Shown: positions 44,078-52,910, numbered from the stretch's first letter. The stretch is DNA of 64,000 nucleotides from Kaistella jeonii (GCF_000812865.1 NZ_JSYL01000003.1:124001-188000); one strand, 5' to 3'. Notes: generated by a model from the sequence alone, not told the origin. Translations and numbers: made by a program.

Positions 44078-44845
44078 TTAGAAAGAGGGTTTTCTTTTTT
44101 CTAAAAACGCCTGAACGCCTTCTTTTTTATCATCCATTTCAAACAATTCGCCAAAAGCTTTCATCTCGGTTTCGAAACCGGTTTCTTTGTCCGATTGGTT
44201 TACAGCGATAATTGCTTTTGAAATTCCCATGGGTGAGTTTCTGGAAATTGTCGTGGCCAATTCTTTTGTTTTTGGCAAAAGTTCTTCTAAACTAAAAACC
44301 TCATTGACCAAACCAATTTCTTTCGCTCTTTGTGCTGAAATCATTTTTGCTGAGAAAATCATTTCGTTTGCTAAACCTTTTCCAACCAATTTTGGTAATC
44401 TTTGAGTTCCGCCGTAACCAGGAATTAATCCTAAGGTAACTTCCGGAAGACCCAATTTTGCGTTTTCAGAAGCATACCGAATATGGCATGCCATTGCTAA
44501 TTCTAAACCGCCACCAAGAGAAAATCCGTTTACCGCAGCGATTACTGGTTTACTAAGATTCTCTATTTTATCAAATAAAATCTTTTGTCCGTTTCTGGAT
44601 AATTCTTCTGCAGCTTTGGCTCCAAAATCTGAGAATTCTTTGATATCAGCTCCTGCAACAAAAGATTTCTCGCCACTTCCAGTTAAGATAATGACTCTGA
44701 TTTCTTTATTTTGATCTAATTCTCCGAAAGCGGTGCTTAATTCCTGAATTGTTTTAGAATTTAAGGCGTTCAAACTTTCAGGCCGATTAATCGTAATGAC
44801 AGCCGTTTTATCTTCAATCTCGAGAATGATATTATCGTAATTCAT
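44078..44845 (-). CDS. Enoyl-CoA hydratase/isomerase (crotonase family)
   Basis: A 255-residue crotonase-fold enzyme. The oxyanion-hole segments KSFVAGADIKEF and GFSLGGGLELAMACHIRYA are normal, and a catalytic Glu is likely in LGLPEVTLGLIPGYGGTQRLP. It hydrates trans-2-enoyl-CoA in fatty-acid beta-oxidation or a related pathway. The length is usual. No other beta-oxidation gene is adjacent, so the exact substrate is open. It is transcribed toward the deaminase gene, 47 bases away. Confidence 0.92.
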   Translation of the reverse strand: MNYDNIILEIEDKTAVITINRPESLNALNSKTIQELSTAFGELDQNKEIRVIILTGSGEKSFVAGADIKEFSDFGAKAAEELSRNGQKILFDKIENLSKPVIAAVNGFSLGGGLELAMACHIRYASENAKLGLPEVTLGLIPGYGGTQRLPKLVGKGLANEMIFSAKMISAQRAKEIGLVNEVFSLEELLPKTKELATTISRNSPMGISKAIIAVNQSDKETGFETEMKAFGELFEMDDKKEGVQAFLEKRKPSF

Positions 44846-44940
44846 TTATGTTGTAGAATTGTTATTAATAAGGTGCAAATTAAGAAATTTTTCTAAAGAA
44901 AAGGGCGTGTTAACACCCTAAATAATAATTTTGACATTTT

Positions 44941-46437
44941 TTAATCATTGCTTTTGGAATGGGTGATCATATCAGCATCAATATTTACCTGTAATCCTAA
45001 GGCGATCTTCATTCCCAAATCTATATTTGCACGAAAGAAATGACAAAGTTGGCGGTTGATAATTTCATCTTTTTTCGGACCTGAAATATCATTCATGGAG
45101 TCGATAATATTTTTCACCAAATGCTCGCGAGCTTCTTTGGTCATCGCTTTGGTATAAAGTAAACCCGGTTGGGTATAATGATCATCATCATTTTCATTGC
45201 GGTTAAAATGAGCGACACTTGTGCTGTCTAAATCGTATTCTAAATTTTTGTAGTCAGAATCAGGTTCTATTCCATCAAAACTATTGGGATAATAATTAGG
45301 CGCATCTTTATAATTTGATGAATCTGCCATTGTGCCATCTCTTTGATAACTATTAAAACCGAAAGGACAGCGATTTACCTCCAACAGATGTGAATTGGCT
45401 CCAACTCTATATCGGTGTGCATCTGGATACGAAAATAGTCTTCCCTGTAACATTTTATCAGGAGAAAAACTGATACCCGAAACTAAATTGCTGGGTGAAA
45501 ATGTAGATTGTTCTACGTGTGCGAAGAAATTGTTCGGAATTTCGTTCAGTTCCATTTCTCCTACTTCAATTAAAGGAAATTCGTCATGAAACCAAACTTT
45601 TGTCACATCAAAAGGATTCCATCGGAATTCCTGTGCCTGTTCTTCGGTCATTACTTGAATAAAAAGCGTCCATTTGGGAAAATCTCCGTTTTCTATGGCA
45701 TCGACCAAATCTTCTTGTGCGAAGTCGGGATTTTCACCTTTCATTTGTTGCGCATCTTCCGTTGTAAAATTTTTGATTCCCTGCTGTGATTTAAAATGAA
45801 ATTTAACCCAAACTCTTTCGTTTGCATCATTTATCATAGAGAAAGTATGAGAACCAAATCCGTGCATGTGTCGGTGACCGTAAGGTGTTCCGCGATCAGA
45901 CATCAAAATTAAAACCTGATGAAGCGATTCTGGATTGAAACTCCAAAAATCCCACTTCATGGTTGCGCTTTTCAGATTTGTTTTTGGAACTCTTTTTTGA
46001 GTATGTATAAAATCTGGAAATTTCTTGGCGTCTTTAATAAAGAAAACGGGTGTATTATTTCCGACCAAATCCCAGTTTCCGTCTTCGGTATAAAACTTTA
46101 AAGCAAATCCTCGAGGATCTCTTTCTGTATCTGCACTACCTTTTTCTCCGCCTACTGTAGAAAATCTTGCAAACATTCTGCACTCATTACCAACTTTCGA
46201 AAACAATTTTGCTTTCGTATAATTTGAAATATCATGAGTCACCGTAAATTTCCCATAAGCGCCACTGCCTTTTGCGTGAACGATTCTTTCCGGGATTCTC
46301 TCTCTCACAAAATGTGCTAAATTTTCCTGTAAAATAAAATCCTGTAACAAAACGGGACCTCTTGGACCAACAGTTTGAGAATCCTGATGTTCAAAATAAG
46401 GTGCTCCGGAACCGGAAGTGAGTTTCTTAGTAGCCAT
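44941..46437 (-). CDS. katA: Catalase, haem-dependent
   Basis: A 498-residue small-subunit haem catalase that breaks down hydrogen peroxide. Distal His54 (RIPERIVHAKGSGAYG), Asn127/128 (VGNNTPVFFIKD), and the proximal Tyr337 in RLFSYPDAHRYRVGANSH are present. The best start is the ATG at 46437: an upstream in-frame TTG at 46458 overlaps the -7 element TAAATTTG (46463-46456) and would lie before the transcription start. It is divergent from oxyR, with only 107 bases between the two ATGs. Confidence 0.96.
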   Translation of the reverse strand: MATKKLTSGSGAPYFEHQDSQTVGPRGPVLLQDFILQENLAHFVRERIPERIVHAKGSGAYGKFTVTHDISNYTKAKLFSKVGNECRMFARFSTVGGEKGSADTERDPRGFALKFYTEDGNWDLVGNNTPVFFIKDAKKFPDFIHTQKRVPKTNLKSATMKWDFWSFNPESLHQVLILMSDRGTPYGHRHMHGFGSHTFSMINDANERVWVKFHFKSQQGIKNFTTEDAQQMKGENPDFAQEDLVDAIENGDFPKWTLFIQVMTEEQAQEFRWNPFDVTKVWFHDEFPLIEVGEMELNEIPNNFFAHVEQSTFSPSNLVSGISFSPDKMLQGRLFSYPDAHRYRVGANSHLLEVNRCPFGFNSYQRDGTMADSSNYKDAPNYYPNSFDGIEPDSDYKNLEYDLDSTSVAHFNRNENDDDHYTQPGLLYTKAMTKEAREHLVKNIIDSMNDISGPKKDEIINRQLCHFFRANIDLGMKIALGLQVNIDADMITHSKSND

Positions 46438-46455
46438 TGATGTATATTTCAAAGA

Positions 46456-46463
46456 CAAATTTA
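46456..46463 (-). promoter_or_regulatory. -7 element of katA
   Basis: TAAATTTG on the minus strand at 46463-46456 matches TAnnTTTG. The ATG is 18 bases downstream. An inverted repeat (ATTTC at 46467-46471, GAAAT at 46478-46482) lies just upstream of it and could be a regulator site. Confidence 0.65.
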
Positions 46464-46516
46464 AGAATTTCGATTCTGAAATCGCTGTATTTATTTAATA
46501 AATCAGGATAACGTCG

Positions 46517-46524
46517 TATATTTG
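46517..46524 (+). promoter_or_regulatory. -7 element of oxyR
   Basis: TATATTTG at 46517-46524 matches TAnnTTTG, with the ATG 20 bases downstream. The -33 element is not clear. Confidence 0.6.
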
Positions 46525-46544
46525 TAATAGATAAAATTAATTAT

Positions 46545-47507
46545 ATGAACATTCAGCAACTAGAGTATCTTATCGCGGTTGATAAATATAAACATTTTGG
46601 TAAGGCAGCTCAAGCGTGTTTTATTACGCAACCAACTTTGAGCGCGATGATACAAAAATTTGAGGATGAGCTCGATGTGAAAATTTTTGATCGAACTACA
46701 CATCCGATTCGTACGACTGATGTTGGTATTCAAATTATTACGGAAGCGAAAAGAGTTATAGATTCTGTAAATGAACTTCGCAATAAAGCGAGTCTGCTGA
46801 ACAATGTTTTGGCAGGGAAAGTTAATTTAGGAATTATTCCAACCGTTTCCAGTTTTATTTTGCCTTCCGAAATTTTCGATTTCCTACGCAAAAATCCTAA
46901 GATTGAGTTCAACGTAAAGGAAATGACGACCGAAAACATTATAAAAGCTCTGAAAGCGGGTGAATTAGATGCGGGAATTATTTCTACTCCTTATGATGCG
47001 GCGAACGAATTTTATCATGATCATCTTTTCAATGAAGAATTGATGTTGTATTCTAGTGAAACCTCTTTGAATAAGAAGGAAGATACTTTTGTGATTCCGG
47101 AAGAAATTAATGTTGATAAAGTTTGGCTTTTAGAGGAAGGGAACTGTTTGAGAACACAGTTTGAAAACATTTGCCATTTGAAAGAGAATTCTATGAAACC
47201 GAGTAATCTGGAATTTTCGGCTTCAAATATTAATACTTTAATTCAAATGGTTGATCAAGTGGGTGGAATCAGCATTCTACCTGAATTAGGCATGATTCAA
47301 TTATCTGAAGAGCAGAAGAACAAAGTCGCCAGATTTAGAAAACCATTTCCTTACCGGGAAATAAGCATCATTTATTATAAGCCAACCTATAAACAGAAAA
47401 TCATTGATGAATTTGTACTTTTTGTAAAACAGGCTCTTCAAGAAAAACTGAATTTTAATAAGGATCCGGAATCGTTTGCCAACGTTAAGCCTCAAATCGT
47501 TAAGTAA
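46545..47507 (+). CDS. oxyR: Hydrogen peroxide-inducible regulator OxyR (LysR family)
   Basis: A 320-residue LysR-type regulator: winged HTH at the N-terminus (MNIQQLEYLIAVDKYKHFGK) and a substrate-binding-like domain. The redox pair Cys201/Cys210 has the OxyR spacing (CLRTQFENIC), matching Cys199/Cys208 of the E. coli protein, so disulfide formation by peroxide is expected. The divergent catalase gene is a classic OxyR target, which supports the name strongly. Confidence 0.95.
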   Translation: MNIQQLEYLIAVDKYKHFGKAAQACFITQPTLSAMIQKFEDELDVKIFDRTTHPIRTTDVGIQIITEAKRVIDSVNELRNKASLLNNVLAGKVNLGIIPTVSSFILPSEIFDFLRKNPKIEFNVKEMTTENIIKALKAGELDAGIISTPYDAANEFYHDHLFNEELMLYSSETSLNKKEDTFVIPEEINVDKVWLLEEGNCLRTQFENICHLKENSMKPSNLEFSASNINTLIQMVDQVGGISILPELGMIQLSEEQKNKVARFRKPFPYREISIIYYKPTYKQKIIDEFVLFVKQALQEKLNFNKDPESFANVKPQIVK

Positions 47508-47563
47508 AATTAAAATTGGATTAAAATTTTTTAAAAACTCAGAATGGGAGTAAAGAATTAATT

Positions 47564-47571
47564 TACATTTG
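47564..47571 (+). promoter_or_regulatory. -7 element in front of the T9SS pseudogene
   Basis: TACATTTG at 47564-47571 matches TAnnTTTG and lies 22 bases before the pseudogene ATG, so the promoter still looks intact. Confidence 0.55.
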
Positions 47572-47593
47572 CATTCTTGATTTTTAAAAAATC

Positions 47594-48750
47594 ATGAGAA
47601 AGTACACTGTACTTATTTTATTATTCTGTTTAAATTTATTCAATTCCCAAAAGATTTTATTTGATAACACTAAGGCTGAAATGATCGAAAATGCAGACTG
47701 GATCATTGATTCCGATGGTGGGGAACTGCACAAAAAAATCCAACTCCGGCACAAAGCAATATCACTTCTTCAACGCCTGAAACTTATTAGAAAGGTGCGT
47801 TAAGTGCATGGGGATTGATCTTGTTAAGACCAATGCAAATTCTATTTTAGAAACGTTTCCTACAACTGGGAAAATCACTTATGGTGATGGAACCAATGCT
47901 CAGGATTTATCAAAATTATAAAGTTTATGTCGTAGATGAACCCAATACCAAATTTACAGTTGCAGAAAGTAATGCGATTGTAAATTTTGTGAAAAATGGA
48001 GGTTGACTTTCATGATCATTGATCATACAATGATTGATAGAAATAGAGATGGATGGGATTCTCCTGCAATATGGAATGATTTAATGACAAATAATACGGT
48101 GATGTCAAATCCTTTCGGAATTACTTTTGACCTTAAAAATATATCGGGAACTTATACAAACCTTGCAAACCAACCAGCAAATCCTCTTCTGCACGGGACT
48201 GCTGGAAATCCTTCGCAGATTCAACTTTCCAATGGAACTACGATGACTTTTGATCCTACGAAAAATTCTTCGGTAAAAGGTTGAATGTTTACTACAGAAA
48301 CTTCTGGCAACACGAATACACTTGTTTCAATGGCAAATTATGGAGCGGGAAAAGTTGTCGCTCTTGGTGACAGTTCGATTCCCGATGATGGAAGCGGAAA
48401 TTCAGGAAATACACTTTTATAACGGTTATACAGGAGAAGCGAATGGAAGTCACAAACCTTTATTACTCAACGCTGTAATTTGGCTGGCTTTATCCAGTAA
48501 TTTAAATATTCCAAATGTTTCGACCTTAGAATTTATTTTTTATCCGAATCCGAGTTCAGATTTCCTTTATTTTAAAGGATATACTGGGAAAAATATAGAA
48601 TACTCAATTATTGATGCTTCAGAAAGAATGATTTCAAAATCTGTTACTAATTGAAATCAGGTTGATGTTAGAAATCTTTCTAACGGGATTTATGTTTTAA
48701 TCCTTAATATAGAAGGTCGGACGAAAACAGTGCGATTTATGAAAAATTAG
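47594..48750 (+). pseudogene. Degenerate T9SS-exported protein gene with many frameshifts
   Basis: Joining three reading frames gives one protein: signal peptide (ending NLFNSQ), a glutamine-amidotransferase-like body (KITYGDGTNAQDL, YVVDEPNTKFTVAE, DRDGWDSPAIWN-like, GAGKVVALGDSS, NGYTGEANGSHKPLLLNAVI) and a type A T9SS tail (FYPNPSSDFLYF, SNGIYVLILNIEGRTKTVRF). I see single-base losses in the A-run at 47732-47738, the G-run at 47810-47813 and the T-run near 48008, gained T bases near 47916 and 48417, and stops TAG 47788, TGA 48004, TGA 48282 and TGA 48652. No intact copy is nearby. Function before decay was probably an extracellular hydrolase-like protein. Confidence 0.85.
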
Positions 48751-48793
48751 TTTTACTGAAACCTACACAAACACTTAGCTTTTTACAATTATA

Positions 48794-48846
48794 GAAATGG
48801 AATTTAAATATACTTCAAAATGTTTTTAGATTCCATTTCCTTTTTA
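48794..48846 (+). terminator. Intrinsic terminator between the pseudogene and metK
   Basis: GAAATGGAAT (48794-48803) pairs perfectly with ATTCCATTTC (48830-48839), extended by a few pairs inside, and is followed by CTTTTTAT. It isolates metK and its riboswitch from upstream transcription. Confidence 0.72.
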
Positions 48847-48854
48847 TAGTTTTG
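48847..48854 (+). promoter_or_regulatory. -7 element of metK
   Basis: TAGTTTTG matches TAnnTTTG. The predicted transcription start falls at about 48859-48861, so the RNA begins just before the SAM-II-like aptamer. Confidence 0.65.
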
Positions 48855-48867
48855 CACTCGAATACTT

Positions 48868-48920
48868 CACGAGGAAAAATTTGAACTGATTGCAACCTCC
48901 ATAAAAAATTGCTAAAACAG
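48868..48920 (+). ncRNA. SAM-II-like riboswitch in the metK leader
   Basis: The sequence has the SAM-II aptamer order: stem P1 GAGG (48871-48874)/CCTC (48896-48899), a loop AATTTGAACTGATTGCAA, then ATAAAAAATTGCTAAAACAG. The blocks TTTGAAC/ATTGCAA and ATAAA/GCTAAA match the conserved SAM-II positions. Pseudoknot pairs are present with different bases than in the proteobacterial prototype: CTG 48886-48888 with CAG 48918-48920, and GCAA 48892-48895 with TTGC 48909-48912. CTAAAA (48912-48917) could alternatively pair with TTTTAG (48929-48934), a possible switch. Its position in front of metK fits SAM control. Confidence 0.75.
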
Positions 48921-48993
48921 AATTTCTATTTTAGTTTCTTTTGTAATCACTTCGTTTTTCTTTAAAATTAATTTTTTAAAAAACAAAAGAAAT

Positions 48994-50274
48994 ATGTCAT
49001 ATTTATTTACGTCTGAATCTGTATCAGAAGGACATCCTGATAAAATCGCGGATCAAATATCTGATGCGCTCATCGATAATTTTCTTGCAAATGATCCCAA
49101 TTCAAAAGTTGCGTGTGAAACATTAGTTACAACCGGACAAGTAGTTTTGGCGGGAGAAGTAAAATCTACTGCTTATCTTGATGTACAGGATATTGCCAGA
49201 AAAGTGATCAACGGAATTGGTTATACCAAAGGAGAATACATGTTTAATGGTGATTCTTGTGGGGTAATTTCTTGTATCCATGAGCAGTCTTCCGATATTA
49301 ATCAAGGTGTTGACCGGAATTCAGCAACTGATGATTTTGAAACTAAAGCAAACAGTCAGGGAGCAGGAGATCAGGGAATGATGTTTGGTTACGCAACCAA
49401 CGAAACCGATAATTATATGCCATTAGCATTGGATCTTGCTCATACTATTCTTAAAGAATTGGCGATTTTAAGAAGAGAAAATGATGCGATCAAATATCTT
49501 CGTCCAGACGCGAAATCTCAGGTTACCATCGAATATTCTGATGATCATAAACCCGTAAGAATCGATTCTATCGTAGTTTCTACTCAACATGATGAGTTTG
49601 GAAGCGATGAAGCAATGTCAGCAAAAATCGAAAAAGACATGATCGAAATTTTGATTCCAAAAGTAAAAGCGAATCAAAAGAAAGATATTCAAGATCTTTT
49701 CAACGATAAGATCAAATACCACATTAATCCAACCGGGAAATTTGTGATCGGTGGTCCACACGGAGATACAGGTTTAACAGGTCGTAAAATTATCGTAGAT
49801 ACCTACGGTGGAAAAGGTGCACACGGTGGTGGAGCTTTCTCTGGAAAAGATCCTTCTAAAGTTGATAGAAGTGCAGCTTATGCAGTTCGTCATATTGCCA
49901 AAAACCTGGTTGCTGCAGGAGTTGCAGACGAAATTTTGGTTCAGGTTTCTTACGCGATCGGTGTTGCTGAACCTTGTGGTTTGTATATCAATACTTACGG
50001 AACTTCAAAACTGGATATCAATGACGGTGAACTTTCTGAAAGAATTAAGAAGATTTTCGATTTGAGACCATACGCAATTGAGCAAAATCTGAAATTGAGA
50101 AATCCTATTTATCAGGAAACTGCTTCTTATGGACACATGGGAAGAGAACCTTATATTGCTGATAAAACTTTCAGAAAAGCAAATGGAGAAGATCTGGTTA
50201 TAAAAGATTTAGAATTTTTCACCTGGGAAAAACTAGATAAAGTCGATGAAATTAAAAAAGAATTTGGACTTTAA
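48994..50274 (+). CDS. metK: S-adenosylmethionine synthetase
   Basis: A 426-residue methionine adenosyltransferase that makes S-adenosylmethionine from methionine and ATP. Signatures are [28 protein letters not shown] and [25 protein letters not shown]. The length is normal for the Bacteroidetes type. The leader of about 130 bases holds a SAM-II-like riboswitch, implying feedback control by SAM. A strong terminator follows 17 bases after the stop, so this is a single-gene unit. Confidence 0.97.
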   Translation: MSYLFTSESVSEGHPDKIADQISDALIDNFLANDPNSKVACETLVTTGQVVLAGEVKSTAYLDVQDIARKVINGIGYTKGEYMFNGDSCGVISCIHEQSSDINQGVDRNSATDDFETKANSQGAGDQGMMFGYATNETDNYMPLALDLAHTILKELAILRRENDAIKYLRPDAKSQVTIEYSDDHKPVRIDSIVVSTQHDEFGSDEAMSAKIEKDMIEILIPKVKANQKKDIQDLFNDKIKYHINPTGKFVIGGPHGDTGLTGRKIIVDTYGGKGAHGGGAFSGKDPSKVDRSAAYAVRHIAKNLVAAGVADEILVQVSYAIGVAEPCGLYINTYGTSKLDINDGELSERIKKIFDLRPYAIEQNLKLRNPIYQETASYGHMGREPYIADKTFRKANGEDLVIKDLEFFTWEKLDKVDEIKKEFGL

Positions 50275-50291
50275 TTTTCTTAAAATAATTA

Positions 50292-50330
50292 AACTGCTTT
50301 ATCCAAAACGATAAAGCAGTTTTTTTTTAA
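50292..50330 (+). terminator. Intrinsic terminator of metK
   Basis: AACTGCTTTATC (50292-50303) pairs perfectly with GATAAAGCAGTT (50310-50321) around a 6-base loop, followed by a T-run of nine bases. It begins 17 bases after the metK stop. Confidence 0.95.
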
Positions 50331-50356
50331 CTTTACGCACAGAATAAATTTCCCCT

Positions 50357-50848
50357 ATGAAGAAAATTCTTTTTTTCTCCCTTTTTCTAATGATGTTTTC
50401 CACGAGTTTTGTCAAGGCACAATATACCATGCACAAAATGATTCATGTCGGTTACGCCTATCAAAATCAGAGTTTTGGTGAGGTAGGCGGTCGTTTGCTT
50501 TTCCTGAAAACAGATGATGTTATTTACAGAATCGGTGCTTCTGCTTTGATGGGAGTTGCGAACAGTGAGTTTGCCATTATGCCGAAATTTCAAGGAGATA
50601 TTTTAATTAATTTTGAAAGAAACGTCGATTTATATCATTCCTATTATTTTTTAGCAGGAGCAGAAGTTACTACCAAATACGCCGCTCCAAAAATTGGCGT
50701 CACGCTTTTTGGACTTATTGATTTAACCGCAGGTTACGCTTTCCCAATTGATAAAAAGGGAATAAATGGGAAAGAATTAAAGGGTTTGAATATTAATTTT
50801 ACTCTCAACATACCGCTTGTTTTATTGCGTGATTTAACGAAAAAGTAA
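50357..50848 (+). CDS. Hypothetical exported protein, possible outer-membrane barrel
   Basis: A 163-residue protein with signal peptide (ending SFVKAQ). The mature part alternates aromatic and Gly-rich segments (VGYAYQNQSFGEVGGRLLFL, AGAEVTTKYAAPKIGVTLFGLIDLTAGY), which suggests amphipathic beta strands, perhaps a small outer-membrane barrel. No known motif. It lies between metK and the sigma factor gene as a separate unit. Confidence 0.66.
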   Translation: MKKILFFSLFLMMFSTSFVKAQYTMHKMIHVGYAYQNQSFGEVGGRLLFLKTDDVIYRIGASALMGVANSEFAIMPKFQGDILINFERNVDLYHSYYFLAGAEVTTKYAAPKIGVTLFGLIDLTAGYAFPIDKKGINGKELKGLNINFTLNIPLVLLRDLTKK

Positions 50849-51022
50849 ATTTTTTGTAAATATTTAAAATATTTTAACAGAGTATTAACTTTTTTACTAC
50901 TTTTACCACTCCAACAAAAACAGTTCTATCGATTAAAACTATACTTCTTTAAAAGAAACCGAAATCAAAAGCCCGAATAAAATATTTGGTGTAATACTCG
51001 GGGTAAAAAACAGAAGTGAGTT

Positions 51023-51616
51023 ATGACGACACAAACAGATAGCTGGTTAATCTCTGAATTTAGGAACGGAAACGAACGAACACTTCCTATTTTGATCAAG
51101 AGACATCAAAAAGATCTTTTTTCCTTTATATTCTTTAAGTTGATGGATGAAGATCTGGCCAACGATATTTTCCAGGATACTTTTATGAAAATTATTGTCA
51201 CTTTGAAAGAGGGGCGATATAATGAAGAAGGTAAATTTATCCTTTGGGCAAAAAGAATTGCATATAATCTAATTATTGACCATTTCCGGTTGAAATCTAA
51301 ACATGTGAAAGTTTCTGAAACGACTTATGAAAATGATGAGTTTTCAATATTCGATTTAATTTCAGAAAAAGAAGAAAACATTGAGGAGCGATTAATTAGT
51401 CAGCAAATTCAGGAAGATCTCATGAAGATGCTGGTTTATTTACCTGAAAATCAACAAGAAGTGATCAAATTACGCTTTTTTGATGGTTTAAGTTTCAAAG
51501 AAATTGCAGATCAAACCGATACAAGTATCAATACAACATTGGGAAGAGTTCGTTATGCCTTGATCAATTTGCGAAAAATAATGGAAGAACATAAGATTAT
51601 TTTAACTCGTTCATAA
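51023..51616 (+). CDS. ECF-type sigma factor (sigma-70 family)
   Basis: A 197-residue RNA polymerase sigma factor with regions 2 (DEDLANDIFQDTFMKIIVTL and ILWAKRIAYNLIIDHFR) and 4 (LPENQQEVIKLRFFDGLSFKEIADQTDTSINTTLGRVRYAL) only, the layout of ECF factors. No anti-sigma factor gene is adjacent. It may belong to a flavobacterial ECF group that lacks one. A small conserved-looking open frame follows 45 bases downstream. The 174-base leader has no clear -7 element. Confidence 0.9.
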   Translation: MTTQTDSWLISEFRNGNERTLPILIKRHQKDLFSFIFFKLMDEDLANDIFQDTFMKIIVTLKEGRYNEEGKFILWAKRIAYNLIIDHFRLKSKHVKVSETTYENDEFSIFDLISEKEENIEERLISQQIQEDLMKMLVYLPENQQEVIKLRFFDGLSFKEIADQTDTSINTTLGRVRYALINLRKIMEEHKIILTRS

Positions 51617-51661
51617 TAATTAAATTAAAGTTTCGTTTTTAGGGAAATAAAAGTTTCGCCT

Positions 51662-51796
51662 ATGAAAAAAAATGACACTTTAAACGAAAACCTTTTGAAA
51701 CCAAAAAGACAAACAATCGATTTTCTCTTGAGTTATTCCAAAAGTATTGCAGTTTTGAAAACCAGAACTAAAAATCAGATTGTTTCCCAAAATTAA
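51662..51796 (+). CDS. Small protein downstream of the sigma factor gene
   Basis: A 44-residue open frame beginning with ATG (MKKNDTLNENLLKPKRQTI) and ending at a TAA at 51796. It is rich in Lys, Leu and Thr and predicted soluble, without a signal peptide. It lies 45 bases after the sigma factor stop and 26 bases before the HAD gene's ATG, and codon use is ordinary. I recall similar short proteins of the form LxPKxxTIxFLLxxSKS in relatives, but cannot confirm this here. It could be an anti-sigma-like or small regulatory protein; nothing shows this. Confidence 0.6.
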   Translation: MKKNDTLNENLLKPKRQTIDFLLSYSKSIAVLKTRTKNQIVSQN

Positions 51797-51822
51797 CCTT
51801 AATTTATTTAAATTTGTGCTGT

Positions 51823-52518
51823 ATGAAAATTCAGCACATTTTTTTTGACCTCGACAATACTTTATGGGATCACCGCAGAAATGCCTATCTCACTTTGAAA
51901 GAAATCTTTAAGAAAGAACAGGTATCGGAAAGATACAATCTTGATTTTGAAGAATTCCACACCGAATATTTTACAATCAACGAAAGGCTTTGGGAGCAAA
52001 TTCGTGATGGAGAAATCGATAAGGAATATCTGCGTGAACATCGTTTTTACGATACTTTCGTCTTTTTCGGAATTGATGATTTTGAACTTTCTCAAACCTT
52101 CGAAACTCAATTCCTCGATGAGATTCTGAATTATAATGATTTGGTAGAAGGTGCCTTTGAAATCTTAGAATATCTTTCCGAGAAAAAATATAAACTCCAT
52201 ATTCTTTCGAATGGTTTTAAGGAAGTTACTTTTAAAAAATGTGAACTTTCGGGAATCAAGAATTATTTTCAAACCATCACAAGTGCCGATGAAATTAACA
52301 TCCGCAAACCACAACCCGAAGTTTATGATTACGCTTTAAAAAAAGCTGAGGCAAAAATTGAAGAATCAATGATGATTGGCGACGACTGGATCGCTGATGT
52401 TGAAGGCGGAAAATCTTTTGGTTTAAAAGTAGTTTTCTTTGATGTTTTTAATGATAATTTCGAAGCAGAAGACGTGAAAGTCATCAAAAAATTAAAAGAG
52501 CTTAAAGACTTTTTATAA
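51823..52518 (+). CDS. HAD-superfamily phosphatase (YjjG-type pyrimidine nucleotidase)
   Basis: A 231-residue haloacid dehalogenase-fold phosphatase. Motif I is FFDLDNTLWDHRRN (nucleophile Asp), motif II LSNGFKE, motif III Lys in IRKPQPEVYDYALKKA, motif IV MIGDDWIADVEG. The motif I and cap resemble YjjG noncanonical-pyrimidine nucleotidases. The start is the ATG at 51823; a TTG 9 bases upstream is in frame but unlikely. A minus-strand terminator lies directly at its 3' end. Confidence 0.9.
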   Translation: MKIQHIFFDLDNTLWDHRRNAYLTLKEIFKKEQVSERYNLDFEEFHTEYFTINERLWEQIRDGEIDKEYLREHRFYDTFVFFGIDDFELSQTFETQFLDEILNYNDLVEGAFEILEYLSEKKYKLHILSNGFKEVTFKKCELSGIKNYFQTITSADEINIRKPQPEVYDYALKKAEAKIEESMMIGDDWIADVEGGKSFGLKVVFFDVFNDNFEAEDVKVIKKLKELKDFL

Positions 52519-52544
52519 AAAAAAACGGCACCTTTCGGCACCGT
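52517..52544 (-). terminator. Terminator-like hairpin at the end of the HAD gene, best read on the minus strand
   Basis: On the minus strand the stem ACGGTGCC/GGTGCCGT (two G-U pairs) closes a GAAA tetraloop and is followed by a run of T (A-run 52517-52525 on the plus strand). On the plus strand the same positions give two mismatches and no good T-run. It would stop transcripts coming from the right. Confidence 0.6.
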
Positions 52545-52600
52545 CTTCCTTTTTCCATCTTTTGTGTTTATTTGGAAAATTATTTACTGAATTTTAAAGT

Positions 52601-52723
52601 TTACAGCGTTCCAGTATTTTCATAAAACCTCCTGTAATTTCCATAATTACTATTTTGGTTTGGAATCTGATCAGATATTTCAGTTCTAATTGCATTATCT
52701 ACCTCTTTAATATCTTTGGGCAA
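52601..52723 (-). pseudogene. Possible C-terminal remnant of a lost gene
   Basis: An open frame of about 40 codons from a TTG (52723) to a TAA (52601), with a TAG one codon before the TTG's preceding codon. It reads PKDIKEVDNAIRTEISDQIP, then Asn-rich and Tyr-rich residues (QNSNYGNYRRFYENTG). The composition is protein-like, but there is no start, no signal and no partner. It may be a gene tail left by deletion, or chance. Confidence 0.3.
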
Positions 52724-52825
52724 ATGCTAATATTGGAAATGCAACTTGCTACGGATAATAATTTCCTTATAATAATTATAAGTTTTAATGATAGGCAAAT
52801 ATGAGAAAATGGTTCGCGGAAAGCG

Positions 52826-52856
52826 CTAACCTTAAGGTTAGTCTTTTTGTAAAGAC
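52826..52856. repeat. Two overlapping hairpins
   Basis: A 16-base perfect palindrome (52826-52841) and a second hairpin GTCTTT/AAAGAC (52841-52856) share a base. They stand in the middle of the long gap, away from any gene end. Confidence 0.7.
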
Positions 52857-52910
52857 AATAATTATAATTATGTAATTAATTGAAAATCAATATTATTGAC
52901 TTGTAAATAA

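Noticed and set aside
44078-44845. Beta-oxidation operon around the enoyl-CoA hydratase
   Set aside because: No thiolase, dehydrogenase or ligase gene is adjacent.
40889-48654. Recoding of TGA as Trp, suggested by several in-frame TGA codons
   Set aside because: Intact genes here use TGG for Trp and TGA as a normal stop. The in-frame TGAs occur only in two broken genes, one of which also has frameshifts.
48840-48993. SAM-I (S-box) or SAM/SAH riboswitch in front of metK
   Set aside because: The S-box core (AGAGAGGTGGAGGGA, GAAACCCGGCAACC) is absent. Only SAM-II blocks match.
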